From Bacteroidota bacterium (GTDB taxonomy: Bacteria > Bacteroidota > Ignavibacteria > Ignavibacteriales > Ignavibacteriaceae), in assembly GCA_021813585.1 (NCBI GenBank), contig JAKAJV010000048.1:1-64000 (forward strand): a stretch of 64,000 bases of DNA, given 5' to 3'. Of the stretch, positions 52,856 through 62,126 are shown one piece after another. The notes below the pieces were generated by a model. That model searched no databases. It worked only from the letters and a program-made list of their open reading frames with translations, and had not been told where the DNA came from. The position numbers and the translations under genes were made by a program. How positions within the stretch are numbered: position 1 is the stretch's first letter; each line of letters begins with the position of its first letter.

Positions 52856-54826
52856 TTATTTTTTGCCTTCAGTAATCAGCCGGAAATCGTCTGTCCTAAA
52901 CGGCGCAGCAGGCAGACCGGCAGCATTATATAAATTGCAATCGGGATTAGTTGCCCATTCAAATCTAACTGCTGACGGCTCTTTTACTTTCTTTGACCAC
53001 ACAATTACAGAGCTGCCGTCGATTTCGGCATCTGCCCAATAAAATTTTTTATTCTTTCCGCAGACAGCAAATCCGGCGGGCGCATTACCATCGCTCGTCT
53101 TCAAGCCGTCAGCATGATCGAAATAAATTCTAATCTTATTCCCTTCAACCTCATAATGATTAAACACCGGACCGGAGTATTCTTCTTTGAATCCGTAATT
53201 TTTATTCAGTGCGATCAGAGCCAGCCTTCTTCCAGCTTCTTGTTTATTTTTATAATGAATATTTACCGCATCGCCAATGTCTATTGTTACTGCCATACCG
53301 GTGTTGTTTAAGTTTAATGCGAGGCTCTGTGCTTCTCTTAGCTCAGCCCAGCTGTTGTCCTTCGGCTTCTCTTTTTTCTCCTTGTAGTTTGCAAGCTGAA
53401 CAATATAAAAAGGAAGAGAATCATCGTGCCAATAATCTCTCCAGCTTTTAATCAGCAAAGCAAACAGGCTTCTGTATTGATATGCTCTCTCCGCATTGCT
53501 TTCTCCCTGGTACCATAGAATGCCTTTAACGCCATAACCGGTTAAAGGTGAAATCATTCCGTTGAATAAAATAGAGGGATACTTGTCCAGCCTCGGATTT
53601 TCCGGGGAAATAAAACTTTCTTTGTGAAGATCGAAAGCAGGCTTGTAGTACCATTCTCCTGCAAGACTTATCTTCTCTCCTTTTTCATTTTGAATGTAAA
53701 CCATATCCGGCTTGCCCCACATTCCGCCGGGACCGTAAGCATCAAATATCCTTACCGTAATATCGCACTTATTTTTTGTTACCAGATTTTTATTAACAGT
53801 AAAGATAGATAGAACGTCCCGCTTTTTCTGTTCACCGATCTTTGTTCCGTTAAAGTAGGCTATGTCATTGTCCTGTACCTGTCCGATTGACAAAGTTAAA
53901 TTTTGATTCAGCCAGCCGTCAGGCAAATTTATTTCTTTCTTAAACCAGACTACTCCATCATAGCCGGGCAGACCTGCGTTCTCCCACGCGCCCGGTATCT
54001 TCATCTCTTTCCATCGGGATAAATCAATTTCGTTAAACCACTCATTACCTTTTCCAAAGCCGGGGTCCTTTGCGTCCAGTTCTTTCATCCAGTTTGAGTA
54101 TGCTAACTTGTAAGCTCTATTCACCGAATCGAACACAGCTTTATTCGAACTGGCGACAAAGTTAGCTTTCTCATCAAACTCAGGGAAATCTTTCAGCGTC
54201 TCTTTGCTCATCCAGCTTTCAATCGGCGTGCCGCCTTTAGTTACATCTATCAGTCCGATCTGGACTTTCAGCTTATTATACAAGTCCCTTCCGAAGAAAT
54301 AAGCGACAGCAGAAAACTCTTCTGCATTCTCCGGTGTGCATTCCTTCCATCCTTCGCTCTTTACATCCTTTTGCGGAGAAGATGCGAGTGTTGGCGGAAT
54401 GAACAGCAGTCTAATCGATCCGTAATTAGCATTAGCAATTTCTTCCTTATAGTTTTTCACCATGCCCCAGCCGCCGAGCGGCATTTCCATATTCGACTGC
54501 CCGGAACAAAGCCATACCTCCCCGATCATAATGTTTTTTAAAACAGTCGTATCGCCCGAAATAATTTTCAGCTCATATGGTCCGCCGTAATCTTCCGTGG
54601 AAAATTTTATCTTCCAGGTTTTATCATCTCCCACTACTGTTGTTACAACCTGGTTGTGCAGCAGTGCTTTGATTGTATCTCCCGGATTGCCTGTTCCCCA
54701 GACAGGTATCTCGATACCTTTCTGCAATACCATGTTGTCTGAAAAGAATGACGGCAGCTTTACTTGTGCAGACAAGGTTAACGAAAGGTAAAACATGAAG
54801 ACAGAAAAGAAAAAATATTTTTTCAT
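52856..54826 (-). CDS. Sialate O-acetylesterase-like carbohydrate esterase
   Basis: Secreted SGNH-hydrolase esterase of 656 aa (CE20/SASA family). The signal peptide is KKYFFFSVFMFYLSLTLSAQV. The split catalytic domain has the Ser in WLCSGQSNMEMPLGGWG near residue 107 and the second block LWYQGESNAERAYQYRSLF near 437. A galactose-binding-like beta-sandwich is inserted between them (WENAGLPGYDGVVWFKKEINLP). It removes O-acetyl groups from sugars, so that the lyases and glycoside hydrolases next to it can work on acetylated uronate polymers. Confidence 0.92.
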   Translation of the reverse strand: MKKYFFFSVFMFYLSLTLSAQVKLPSFFSDNMVLQKGIEIPVWGTGNPGDTIKALLHNQVVTTVVGDDKTWKIKFSTEDYGGPYELKIISGDTTVLKNIMIGEVWLCSGQSNMEMPLGGWGMVKNYKEEIANANYGSIRLLFIPPTLASSPQKDVKSEGWKECTPENAEEFSAVAYFFGRDLYNKLKVQIGLIDVTKGGTPIESWMSKETLKDFPEFDEKANFVASSNKAVFDSVNRAYKLAYSNWMKELDAKDPGFGKGNEWFNEIDLSRWKEMKIPGAWENAGLPGYDGVVWFKKEINLPDGWLNQNLTLSIGQVQDNDIAYFNGTKIGEQKKRDVLSIFTVNKNLVTKNKCDITVRIFDAYGPGGMWGKPDMVYIQNEKGEKISLAGEWYYKPAFDLHKESFISPENPRLDKYPSILFNGMISPLTGYGVKGILWYQGESNAERAYQYRSLFALLIKSWRDYWHDDSLPFYIVQLANYKEKKEKPKDNSWAELREAQSLALNLNNTGMAVTIDIGDAVNIHYKNKQEAGRRLALIALNKNYGFKEEYSGPVFNHYEVEGNKIRIYFDHADGLKTSDGNAPAGFAVCGKNKKFYWADAEIDGSSVIVWSKKVKEPSAVRFEWATNPDCNLYNAAGLPAAPFRTDDFRLITEGKK

Positions 54827-54893
54827 TTGTTTTTACTTTCAAGATTATGATCAAGTAATTTTACAAAACATTTACACTTTTTATGAAGGAATA

Positions 54894-55044
54894 ATGGAGT
54901 AGTGGAGTAATGGAGTGAAATTCAATTTAATTAGTCACCTTACGCAGGAATAGCATTTGGAGTATTGGAATAAAGGAAAAACCCGGTCTATTCTATTACT
55001 CCATTTCTCCAAAATTCCAAAGTTTGCGTAACATGTATTAATTA
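54894..55044. mobile_element. MITE-like palindromic element (copy B) with adjoining TGGAGTAR repeats
   Basis: Three 8-bp TGGAGTAR units lie at 54894-54918. A palindromic element spans about 54934-55037, with TCACCTTACGCA at the left end and TGCGTAACATGTA at the right. TTAATTA flanks it on both sides (54927-54933 and 55038-55044). The interior is again GGAGTATTGGAATAA / TTCTATTACTCCATTTCTCC. It is a relative of copies A and C. Confidence 0.65.
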
Positions 55045-55159
55045 TTCCAATGCTACATGCCTATGCCGGGGCTTCGGCAGGCAGACATTTGAATTCCGAC
55101 TAGTCGGAAAATTAAGAACCTGCTTGCAACTCCTGTCTACCGTCCGTTTTGCACATCCT

Positions 55160-55262
55160 CAAAAATTAAATTTTCTCTGTGGTTCTTTGTTTACTCTGTG
55201 GTAAAAAAATTTTTTTACCACAAAGAACTCAGAGAAGACACAGAGGAAACAGAGAAAAAAGG
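55160..55262. repeat. Inverted CCACAAAG/CTCTGTGG repeat
   Basis: TTTCTCTGTGGTTCTTTGTTTACTCTGTGGTAAAAAAA is followed by TTTTTTTACCACAAAGAACTCAGAGAAGACACAGAGGAAACAGAG. The halves are imperfect complements around an A7/T7 centre, making a long stem. This is a commonly dispersed bacterial intergenic sequence. Confidence 0.6.
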
Positions 55263-55317
55263 AATTATTCTAAGAGATTTTTTCTTAGAGTTCGCTTTGC
55301 TGGAATCCATTATGACA

Positions 55318-55396
55318 CTACTCCATTATTCCATTACTCCACTACTCTATTACTCCATTACTCCACTACTCCACTACTCCATTACTCCACTACTCC
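55318..55396. repeat. 8-bp tandem repeat (YTACTCCA, 9.9 copies)
   Basis: Nine full units and one 7-bp unit of [C/T]TACTCCA, with two single-base variants (TTATTCCA, CTACTCTA). The unit is the complement of the TGGAGTAR building block of the palindromic elements in this window. 8 is not a multiple of 3, which makes the LLHYSTTPLLHYS ORFs across it meaningless. Confidence 0.9.
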
Positions 55397-55419
55397 TGTT
55401 ATTTCATACAAACTACAAG

Positions 55420-56652
55420 TCAATATTTATTAAACACAATGTTAATTACATCGCGCTGATTGGCAGCCCGGAAATCATCCGCATATTTTTTATACTTGTC
55501 ATAATCGATGTAATCTTCAGCAGCCAGGAAAATGGGATAAGCCCGGCTGTATTCGAATTCGGCAATCTGCTTATACTGCCATTCCTTTTCTTTAAGATAG
55601 AACGGGATGAGGTAATCGAGCGCTTTACTTATAGAGCGTCTGTCCGGTGATTCGTAATGCCATAAGTCAACTCTAACATTCTGCGCGAGCTTTGCAAGTG
55701 AGAACAGTGCTTCCAGATTGAATGTGGAATATCCTAGAGACTTCGTCCTTACAAGCTCAAAGGGCTGCTTGCCGTCAGGTTCAATCTCTCTGCCGATCCT
55801 TTTTGTCTTTGCAGACTCGCAGATTTTTTTAGCTGCATCGTTTTTATTTAAGAACAAAGCAATCGAGACTGCTTGAACGTCATACCATATGCCGTGATTG
55901 TTCTTTGCGCTTTCCTCGTGCATGCCTTCCTTGCTCTCAGTAAGCCAGAGGTAATATTTTTCAAACCAATCTTTAATTTTAATTTCAGTATCCTTATCCC
56001 AATAAGTTGAGCTTTCCAGAAATCCAATTGCATCTATAATTTCTGCGAAGTGTCTTGCTTCAATCAGCCCCGTTCCCCTGCCGGTAGTCCTTCCTGGAAT
56101 TGCCTGCGCAAATTTGAAATTAGGATTCATCTTTGTATCCGGATCGATGAACCAAACCTTAAGCAGCTTTACAGCATGCCCGGCAAACTTTTCCTCACCG
56201 GTTATGTAGTAGGCAAGACTCAAATAATAAACGCACCTTGTCATATCCGTAAAGTTTTTCTTATCCGTGAAATTATTAATTTCAGGATTAACCACTCCAT
56301 CTTTGCGAATATATGGAAGACCGTCAGGCTTGGATGTATCTGCCCACCAATATGAAGCTTGGCTCATATAATCATGCTTATCTCCGCTGGGCGGCAGCTT
56401 TGTCTTATATGTAACGGAGAACGGTCCCAAATCGAGAGCTTTTTCAGCACCAGCATACAGCTTTCTATATGAAGTTTTTAAAAACTTATCCTTAGACAAA
56501 ATCTTCTGTTTGTTTGCTTGAAGAATTTCTTTATCGAGTAAAAAAACTTTCGGATAATCTATTGAGTTGTAATCCTTTTCCTGTCCCAGTATAGGAGAGG
56601 TAATTATATTGCTAATAATAACGACACACAAAATGAACAAAATTCTTTTCAT
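55420..56652 (-). CDS. Alginate_lyase-domain polysaccharide lyase (PL5/PL38-like)
   Basis: Secreted (alpha/alpha) toroid lyase of 410 aa. The signal peptide is KRILFILCVVIISNIITSPILGQ. The alginate_lyase (PF05426) hallmarks are DYMSQASYWWADTSKPDGLPYIRKDG near residue 94, NNFTDKKNFTDMTRCVYYLSLAYYITG, MNPNFKFAQAIPGRTTGRGTG near 190, ESAKNNHGIWYDVQAVSIA near 248 (N-H-x5-Y catalytic set) and YSTFNLEALFSLAKLA. It is a paralogue of the gene at 60715-61899. Uronate-polymer specificity (alginate or glucuronan) cannot be told apart. Confidence 0.9.
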   Translation of the reverse strand: MKRILFILCVVIISNIITSPILGQEKDYNSIDYPKVFLLDKEILQANKQKILSKDKFLKTSYRKLYAGAEKALDLGPFSVTYKTKLPPSGDKHDYMSQASYWWADTSKPDGLPYIRKDGVVNPEINNFTDKKNFTDMTRCVYYLSLAYYITGEEKFAGHAVKLLKVWFIDPDTKMNPNFKFAQAIPGRTTGRGTGLIEARHFAEIIDAIGFLESSTYWDKDTEIKIKDWFEKYYLWLTESKEGMHEESAKNNHGIWYDVQAVSIALFLNKNDAAKKICESAKTKRIGREIEPDGKQPFELVRTKSLGYSTFNLEALFSLAKLAQNVRVDLWHYESPDRRSISKALDYLIPFYLKEKEWQYKQIAEFEYSRAYPIFLAAEDYIDYDKYKKYADDFRAANQRDVINIVFNKY

Positions 56653-56773
56653 AATTATTTCACTTTATTATTAAAAAATGTCAACCTTCGAGGATACCTT
56701 TAGCATGCCAAGAATTATGCACCCTCGAAGTTTACCAATTTATTTAATCATGCAAACCTGTTTACTCATCCAG

Positions 56774-56866
56774 CATCGAGTATCCAGTATCCCCAGCATC
56801 GAGTATCCAGCATCCAGCATCGAGTATCCAGCATCCAGCATCGAGTATCCAGCATCCAGCATCGAG
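56774..56866. repeat. 21-bp tandem repeat (CATCGAGTATCCAGCATCCAG)
   Basis: Three perfect consecutive 21-bp units (56797-56859), a 23-bp degenerate unit before and a 7-bp partial after. The array ends 2 bp before the stop codon of the GH88-GH2 gene on the opposite strand. A single scattered version (GATGCTGGATACTTGATACTGCATACT, then GCAGCATCCAGG) recurs at 63762-63831. Confidence 0.9.
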
Positions 56867-56868
56867 CC

Positions 56869-59800
56869 TCAATTTATCGTAATATAATCGCCTTTAAAGT
56901 CCTGGTTCCGAACTTCTATAACCGCTCTATCATAACCGAGCGGTTTGAACTCTATCCGCGCCATACCATTTGCCGCTTCAATAACCGAACTGCCAGTTAC
57001 GGTACCATAATTTTCCAGCAGCTTGCCCGGACCACTAACTGCAAAGTATAGACGCTTGCTGTAATCAAGGCATCTGAGACCGTCTTTATCAACAACAACC
57101 GCCGTAATCATATAATCGCCGTTGCTTAGTCTTGTTGAAGTTAAATTTATTTTTTCCGGTGTGCCTGCTTTCTTATAAGTATAATGAACGGTTAAAGTGT
57201 CCACGACAATTTGTTTGCCGTTTTCATATCCGATGGCTTTAAGAAAATTACTGCCTTCGGTAAAATTAAGCTTCCAGTCCAAGTCGGATGCCAGAAATTT
57301 TTTTATATCCTTTTCCTTCTTGCCTAAACTTTTACCGTTAAGATAAAGCTCAACTTCACTGCAGTTACTGTAGACTCTTACCTCCCTCGGCAGGTTTTGC
57401 GGTCCGCTTCTCTCTGTCCATGTATGCGATTCAATATAACAGAATTTATCCTTACTGTTCCAGTAGCTCTTAAAAACATAGAACGCATCCTTCGGATTTC
57501 CGGCTCGGTCTACAAGACCCTTCATGTTAATATAAGGAATTGCATTCTCAGGTCTCAGCGGTGTGCCGAAGTCTTTAAACGCCCATTGCGCGTTGCCGGC
57601 AAAAGTAGTAGTCGATTCGGAATATCGCAGGTACCAGTCGAACAAATCGACAATATAATTCTCGCTCCAGTCACCCATCGAAGCAATGTTCTGTACCTTA
57701 ACCTGGTTTGCGCTTTCAGTCCATTCATCCGTACTAAGTACTCCTTCTCCGCTTATTGGATTTTCTGTATGTCTGCCTAGCAGACAGTCACCGCCGTACT
57801 CCATGTGCACCATACGTGTGTACTCTTTCTGTACCTCCTCAATTGCCTTCTGGTAATTTTTATAAACTCCCGAATACCATCCCGCCCAGATAGAAGGAGA
57901 AAATACATCGACAATATTAGCAGCCTCGGAGTATTTTCTAACAGCCGTTAATCTGTAAGGATCTTCCGTATGGGAAATATGATTGAGCTCTTTTAAAAAA
58001 GTATTTATTGAATCGACATTATCTCCGTTAGGAAAATCCGGTATCCACGGAATTTCATTTCCAAGCGAACGGATAATTATCCCCGGATGATTATAATTCT
58101 GATTTATAATTTCAGTCAGCATACGTTTAGTATTTTCTTTCCAAACGCTGTCTCCCACGCCGCCCCTGCACCAGGGAAGCTCGTCCCATACAAGGATCCC
58201 AAGCTCATCGCATAAATTATAAACCGTAGTATCCTGCGGATAGTGCGCCAGACGTATATAGTTTGCACCCATACTCTTTATCATCTTGAAGTCTTTTACC
58301 TTCAATGAATCGGGGAGTGCATTGCCAAGCCCGGCGTAGTCTTCATGCCAGTGAGTGCCTCTTAGAAGCAGCCGCATGCCGTTAAGATAAAACGCACCGT
58401 GCGGCTTAAACTCAAAAAACCTGTAACCGAATTTCTGATCGAACGTATCGACTGTCTTTCCATCTTTATTCAACTGGATTGAGATCGAATAAAGATACGG
58501 ATCAGCCGGCGACCATAAATGCGGATTATCGAATGACGGAAGATCAATGCTCAAATTATTCCCGCCGCTTTTCCCTTCAATCTTTTTTGATGATGAGGAA
58601 ACGGTTTCCCCTTCTTCATTTTTTATTTGAACTTTAATTTCATACTTGCCTGCGTCTTTTAGGTTGAAGTAAACTTGTGTGCTTGTACCTGCTTTTTTCT
58701 CACTAACCTGCGGGGAAGAAATTTTAGCGTTGATAATATAATTGGCAGGCAGCACCTTTAGCCAAACGTCGCGGTTAATCCCGCCGTAAATAAAAAAGTC
58801 AGACTTCTGCGAAGGAATAATTTCCGGGTTAACGGAATTATCTACCCTTACGAGGATCTGATTCTCTTTACCTTTAATTATGAAAGAAGTAATATCAACA
58901 TCAAAACCTATGTAGCCGCCTACATGGCTGCTTGCTAATTTTCCGTTAACGAATACTTGTGAAGTTATATTAACGCCTTCGAAATGCAGAAAGAGTTTTA
59001 GTTCGTTTTTGTAATCCGGAATGTAAAATAGCTTTTCGTACCAGCTTGCTTCGCGCCTGTAGCCGGGCTCGTTATCCGTTGCATCAAAGTTGTTCCATGT
59101 ATTGGGAAGATTTATTTTCATCCAGGCAGCCGTAGTCTTAGCCAATTCGCCTGGCTCTTTTAGATTATCCTGAAGATAAAACCAGTCTTCATTTATCCGG
59201 TAGTTCTGGCGGACTGCTTCATCTTTAAAAATATTTTTTCCATGCTGATATTTCCAAAGTTTAGCAAGTGCCTCTATAAAATAATAATCACCCGGCGGGA
59301 AGGATTCATCCACTCCCCACTTCTTGTGGAAGTGGTATATCGTGTGAAGAAGGATGCCTTCTTCGGTTTTCCTTTTGCTTGTAGTAAACAGGTAATCTCT
59401 TATCAAAGATGAAGTAATCTTTTTTGCGTAGCTTAAATATTTCTGAGAGTTCTTTTTTGTTCTGGAAACTTCCGACAGAATAAACATTCCCGATGCAGCA
59501 ACAGCACCGGCGGAAGCATCACGCAAATCACTCTTACCGTTTAAGTCGAGATCCCAAACCGGGACTAAATCGGATGGAAGGTTAGAGAGAAAATAATCAG
59601 CCATTTTTTGAGAAGTATTTAAGAACCTTTTATCGCCAGTATATTTGTATGCGTTTGCAAATCCGAAAATCCCCCATGCCTGCCCTCTTGCCCAGGTCGA
59701 TTCATCGCTGAATCCTTGCGAAGTTCTCTTTGCTAAAATTTTTCCCGTTGCCGGATCAAATTCAACTACATGATAGCTTGAATAATTGCTTCTTACAATC

Positions 59801-60408
59801 TCTTCCATCGTTGTAATTGCATGTTTGTAAGCTATATCGTAATACATAAGATTGCCGGTCTGCTGGTAAGCCCAGAATAATAATTCAATGTTCATCATCG
59901 AGTCAATAATCATCCAGCCAGCCTGCTTGCTGTCCTTAAGCGAGCCCCAAGCGCGGATAAAATTACCCTTGCCGTTAAATCTTTTTGCAAGCATACCGGC
60001 TGCATCCAGAGCGGCTTTTAAGTATTTCTTATCCCCAGTTTCTTTGTACGCTTTTGCGCAGCTTGGAAGAAAGATAAATCCCATGTCGTGTGTATTATCT
60101 ATTGTCGAGTATGCTGTCAGATGATCAGCCTGAGCCAGAGCATCCTTTTTAAATTCTTCCCTGCCGGTTATATCGTACATATACCAAAGTTCGCCGGATA
60201 AAAATCCCGACAGCCAATTAACATCCTTCCTAAATTTCCAAACACCGTTTTCGGTGTACTCGGGATATTTAAATCCTATTATGCTTACCTCTTTAAGTAG
60301 CTGATCTGAAATTGAATTAATCAATTGCTTATCAACGGAGGTAGACTGAGCCGGAGTAATAATACATAGTGAAATTGTAAAAGCGAAAATGTAAATAATA
60401 TTTTTCAT
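56869..60408 (-). CDS. GH88-GH2 fusion: unsaturated glucuronyl hydrolase joined to a GH2 glycosidase
   Basis: Two-enzyme secreted protein of 1179 aa. A signal peptide covers residues 1-20. Residues 30-400 are GH88 (WLSGFLSGELWYMYDITG, STIDNTHDMGFIFLPS with one catalytic Asp, MIIDSMMNIELLFWAYQ with the other, GQAWGIFGFANAYKYTG), which hydrates the 4,5-double bond of lyase products. Residues 420-1179 are GH2: a sugar-binding domain (LPNTWNNFDA), then the barrel with GMRLLLRGTHWHEDY, IRLAHYPQDTTVYNLCDELGILVWDE, the acid/base Glu in IIRSLGNEIPW and the nucleophile in MVHMEYGGD. The GH2 half is likely a beta-glucuronidase or beta-galactosidase. Together the halves strip both ends of unsaturated uronate oligosaccharides. 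Confidence 0.92.
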   Translation of the reverse strand: MKNIIYIFAFTISLCIITPAQSTSVDKQLINSISDQLLKEVSIIGFKYPEYTENGVWKFRKDVNWLSGFLSGELWYMYDITGREEFKKDALAQADHLTAYSTIDNTHDMGFIFLPSCAKAYKETGDKKYLKAALDAAGMLAKRFNGKGNFIRAWGSLKDSKQAGWMIIDSMMNIELLFWAYQQTGNLMYYDIAYKHAITTMEEIVRSNYSSYHVVEFDPATGKILAKRTSQGFSDESTWARGQAWGIFGFANAYKYTGDKRFLNTSQKMADYFLSNLPSDLVPVWDLDLNGKSDLRDASAGAVAASGMFILSEVSRTKKNSQKYLSYAKKITSSLIRDYLFTTSKRKTEEGILLHTIYHFHKKWGVDESFPPGDYYFIEALAKLWKYQHGKNIFKDEAVRQNYRINEDWFYLQDNLKEPGELAKTTAAWMKINLPNTWNNFDATDNEPGYRREASWYEKLFYIPDYKNELKLFLHFEGVNITSQVFVNGKLASSHVGGYIGFDVDITSFIIKGKENQILVRVDNSVNPEIIPSQKSDFFIYGGINRDVWLKVLPANYIINAKISSPQVSEKKAGTSTQVYFNLKDAGKYEIKVQIKNEEGETVSSSSKKIEGKSGGNNLSIDLPSFDNPHLWSPADPYLYSISIQLNKDGKTVDTFDQKFGYRFFEFKPHGAFYLNGMRLLLRGTHWHEDYAGLGNALPDSLKVKDFKMIKSMGANYIRLAHYPQDTTVYNLCDELGILVWDELPWCRGGVGDSVWKENTKRMLTEIINQNYNHPGIIIRSLGNEIPWIPDFPNGDNVDSINTFLKELNHISHTEDPYRLTAVRKYSEAANIVDVFSPSIWAGWYSGVYKNYQKAIEEVQKEYTRMVHMEYGGDCLLGRHTENPISGEGVLSTDEWTESANQVKVQNIASMGDWSENYIVDLFDWYLRYSESTTTFAGNAQWAFKDFGTPLRPENAIPYINMKGLVDRAGNPKDAFYVFKSYWNSKDKFCYIESHTWTERSGPQNLPREVRVYSNCSEVELYLNGKSLGKKEKDIKKFLASDLDWKLNFTEGSNFLKAIGYENGKQIVVDTLTVHYTYKKAGTPEKINLTSTRLSNGDYMITAVVVDKDGLRCLDYSKRLYFAVSGPGKLLENYGTVTGSSVIEAANGMARIEFKPLGYDRAVIEVRNQDFKGDYITIN

Positions 60409-60527
60409 GATAATTTTATAGGTAAATGCATATCCAATAATTTTACTTAACCTTAAAGTTTTAGTAAATTTTTTAATCTATGTTTATAAAAAGCTAATAA
60501 TGCAAATACAAAGTCATGGCTGCCAAC

Positions 60528-60605
60528 AAGCCCTTCTCTTTATAAGGGAAGGGTTTGGGATGGGTTCAAAACTCACCTAATCCTTCTCTTGCAAATAGAG
60601 GACTT
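60528..60605. repeat. Diverged inverted-repeat element (CCCTTCTC...AAGGG)
   Basis: AAGCCCTTCTCTTTATAAGGGAAGGGTTTGGGATGGGTT is followed by ACTCACCTAATCCTTCTCTTGCAAATAGAGGA. It has the same plan as the element at 52609-52688, with a good hairpin in its left half. It lies upstream of the GH88-GH2 start and could affect its transcription. Confidence 0.5.
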
Positions 60606-60714
60606 GTTTTCAATAAAATAAATTATTTTTCATTTTATCATAGCATATTATTAAAAATATCTGCATTTAAACATAACTGCTCCAACACTCCATTCTTTAG
60701 ATAACAAGTTAATC

Positions 60715-61899
60715 CTATTGTCCTCCAATCCAGAGCACCGGCTGGCGTATAAAAAAGTTTCTTAAAATCTCATCGACCATTGGCGCCGGATTTAATGTTT
60801 TCCATAGTGCGATATATTTAGGCTCATTGTACGCAAGCCCGCCGAATAACAATCCCGGCTGCCTAACGGGTAAATCATCAAAATACATTACGTCTTTCGG
60901 ATACGACCAGGTTGATTTATCTTTTATATAAGGATACATGAAAGCTAGTGCTGCTTTCAAACTCCTTCCATCAAGAGTTTTGTACTTGAAGAGATTGTCT
61001 TCCGGAGTAGATAAAATCCATGCAGTCATAATCATTGCGTCAAGGTTGAAGATAGAATATCCGTACGGTTTTGTTCGCTTCAGTTCAAGAGGGAAGCTTC
61101 CGTTCTCAGCCATCTGCTTTGGCAGAAGTTCTTCTTTAAAATTATTCCGGCAGTATTCAAGTTTTTTTTCATCGCCGGTAAACCTGGAATATTCTGCGAC
61201 CTGCATATACCAGCATGTGCTGTGGTTGTTTCCGTTGTCTCTTTCGTCAGCTCCGAACTTGCTTGTAAACATCCAATCGGTGTATTTGCGGAACCAATCC
61301 TTAAGCTTTATCAGATCGTCGTTCCCGATTACACATGCCTTCTCCATTTCAATGATTGCCTGAACAACTTCTACCAGATGGATAGTATCAATAATGCCGA
61401 TGCCCCTTCCGGTAATAACTCCCTTTATTGCCTGCGCATATTTCAGGTCGGGATTCATCATAGTATTTTTGTTTACGAACCATGCACGTAAATGTTCTAT
61501 AGCATGTTCGGCATATTTCTTTTCACCTGTAAATAAATATGCTGCTGCCAGATCGGCTACTTGAATGCTCATTCTCCGCATTGCCTCGCGGTGGGCGTTA
61601 AAATTATCCGGATTGGTCAGTCCGTCTTTTCTAATGTAAGGTCCGTCGGGGTCTGCAGGGTTTTGCCACCAATAGTCGCCTTCGGAAAAATAATCATGAA
61701 TTCCTCCCGCACTTCTTTTAGCAATGAAGCTTGTAATTGTAACCGGTCTTTCTTTCAGATACATGTCTGCATCCGCAACGACTCTTGCTTTATCAAGCTT
61801 GATTATCAAATTCTTAATACTCTTCACAGATACCTGCGGGCAGATGCGCTGAGGCAGAAATATGAGAAGCAGTAGTATCATGTAAAACGATTTAAACAT
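60715..61899 (-). CDS. Alginate_lyase-domain polysaccharide lyase (second paralogue)
   Basis: Secreted lyase of about 394 aa. The start at 61899 (MFKSFYMILLLLIFLPQRICPQ) gives a signal peptide; the track start at 61947 does not. PF05426 features are HDYFSEGDYWWQNPADPDGPYIRKDGLTNPDNFNAHREAM, MNPDLKYAQAIKGVITGRGIGIID, NGNNHSTCWYMQVAEYSRF and YSIFNLDAMIMTAWIL. It shares these with 55420-56652, but differs enough to suggest distinct substrate positions or mannuronate/guluronate/glucuronate preference. Confidence 0.9.
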   Translation of the reverse strand: MFKSFYMILLLLIFLPQRICPQVSVKSIKNLIIKLDKARVVADADMYLKERPVTITSFIAKRSAGGIHDYFSEGDYWWQNPADPDGPYIRKDGLTNPDNFNAHREAMRRMSIQVADLAAAYLFTGEKKYAEHAIEHLRAWFVNKNTMMNPDLKYAQAIKGVITGRGIGIIDTIHLVEVVQAIIEMEKACVIGNDDLIKLKDWFRKYTDWMFTSKFGADERDNGNNHSTCWYMQVAEYSRFTGDEKKLEYCRNNFKEELLPKQMAENGSFPLELKRTKPYGYSIFNLDAMIMTAWILSTPEDNLFKYKTLDGRSLKAALAFMYPYIKDKSTWSYPKDVMYFDDLPVRQPGLLFGGLAYNEPKYIALWKTLNPAPMVDEILRNFFIRQPVLWIGGQ

Positions 61900-61962
61900 G
61901 TTTACCAATCTTGAGTATTTGAATATGGGAGCCACATCTCTGTCCAAATTATTTTTTATTTC

Positions 61963-62126
61963 GTCCCTAGGGGACTTCTAATTTTATGATCTCAAATATT
62001 CTATATATATTAGTCCCTGCGGGGCTACAATGATTTAAGTTTATAAGTAAATGCTTTGTCCCTTTGGGGACAATATATTTATAGATGAAACAACAAACCC
62101 AAAATATCAGAGGTCCCGTAGAGACG
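61963..62126. repeat. Cluster of four GTCCC/GGGAC hairpins
   Basis: Four short hairpins are spaced 35-50 bp apart: GTCCCtagGGGAC (61963-61975), AGTCCCtgcGGGGCT (62012-62026), TGTCCctttgGGGACA (62057-62072) and the diverged GTCCCgtagaGAC (62113-62125). REP-like sequences with this core are common dispersed repeats. They fill most of the gap upstream of the second PL gene. Confidence 0.7.

Noticed and set aside
55179-55650. ORFs of 84 and 150 aa across the 8-bp VNTR
   Set aside because: Translation is repeated HYST/PLL strings produced by an 8-bp tandem repeat; not genes.
56774-56866. CRISPR-like array
   Set aside because: Units are directly contiguous with no spacers, so it is a tandem repeat and not a CRISPR array; no cas genes are in the window.
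56678-56887. 69-aa ORF with SSIEYPA repeats
   Set aside because: Read-through of the 21-bp tandem repeat (a multiple of 3), with no other support.
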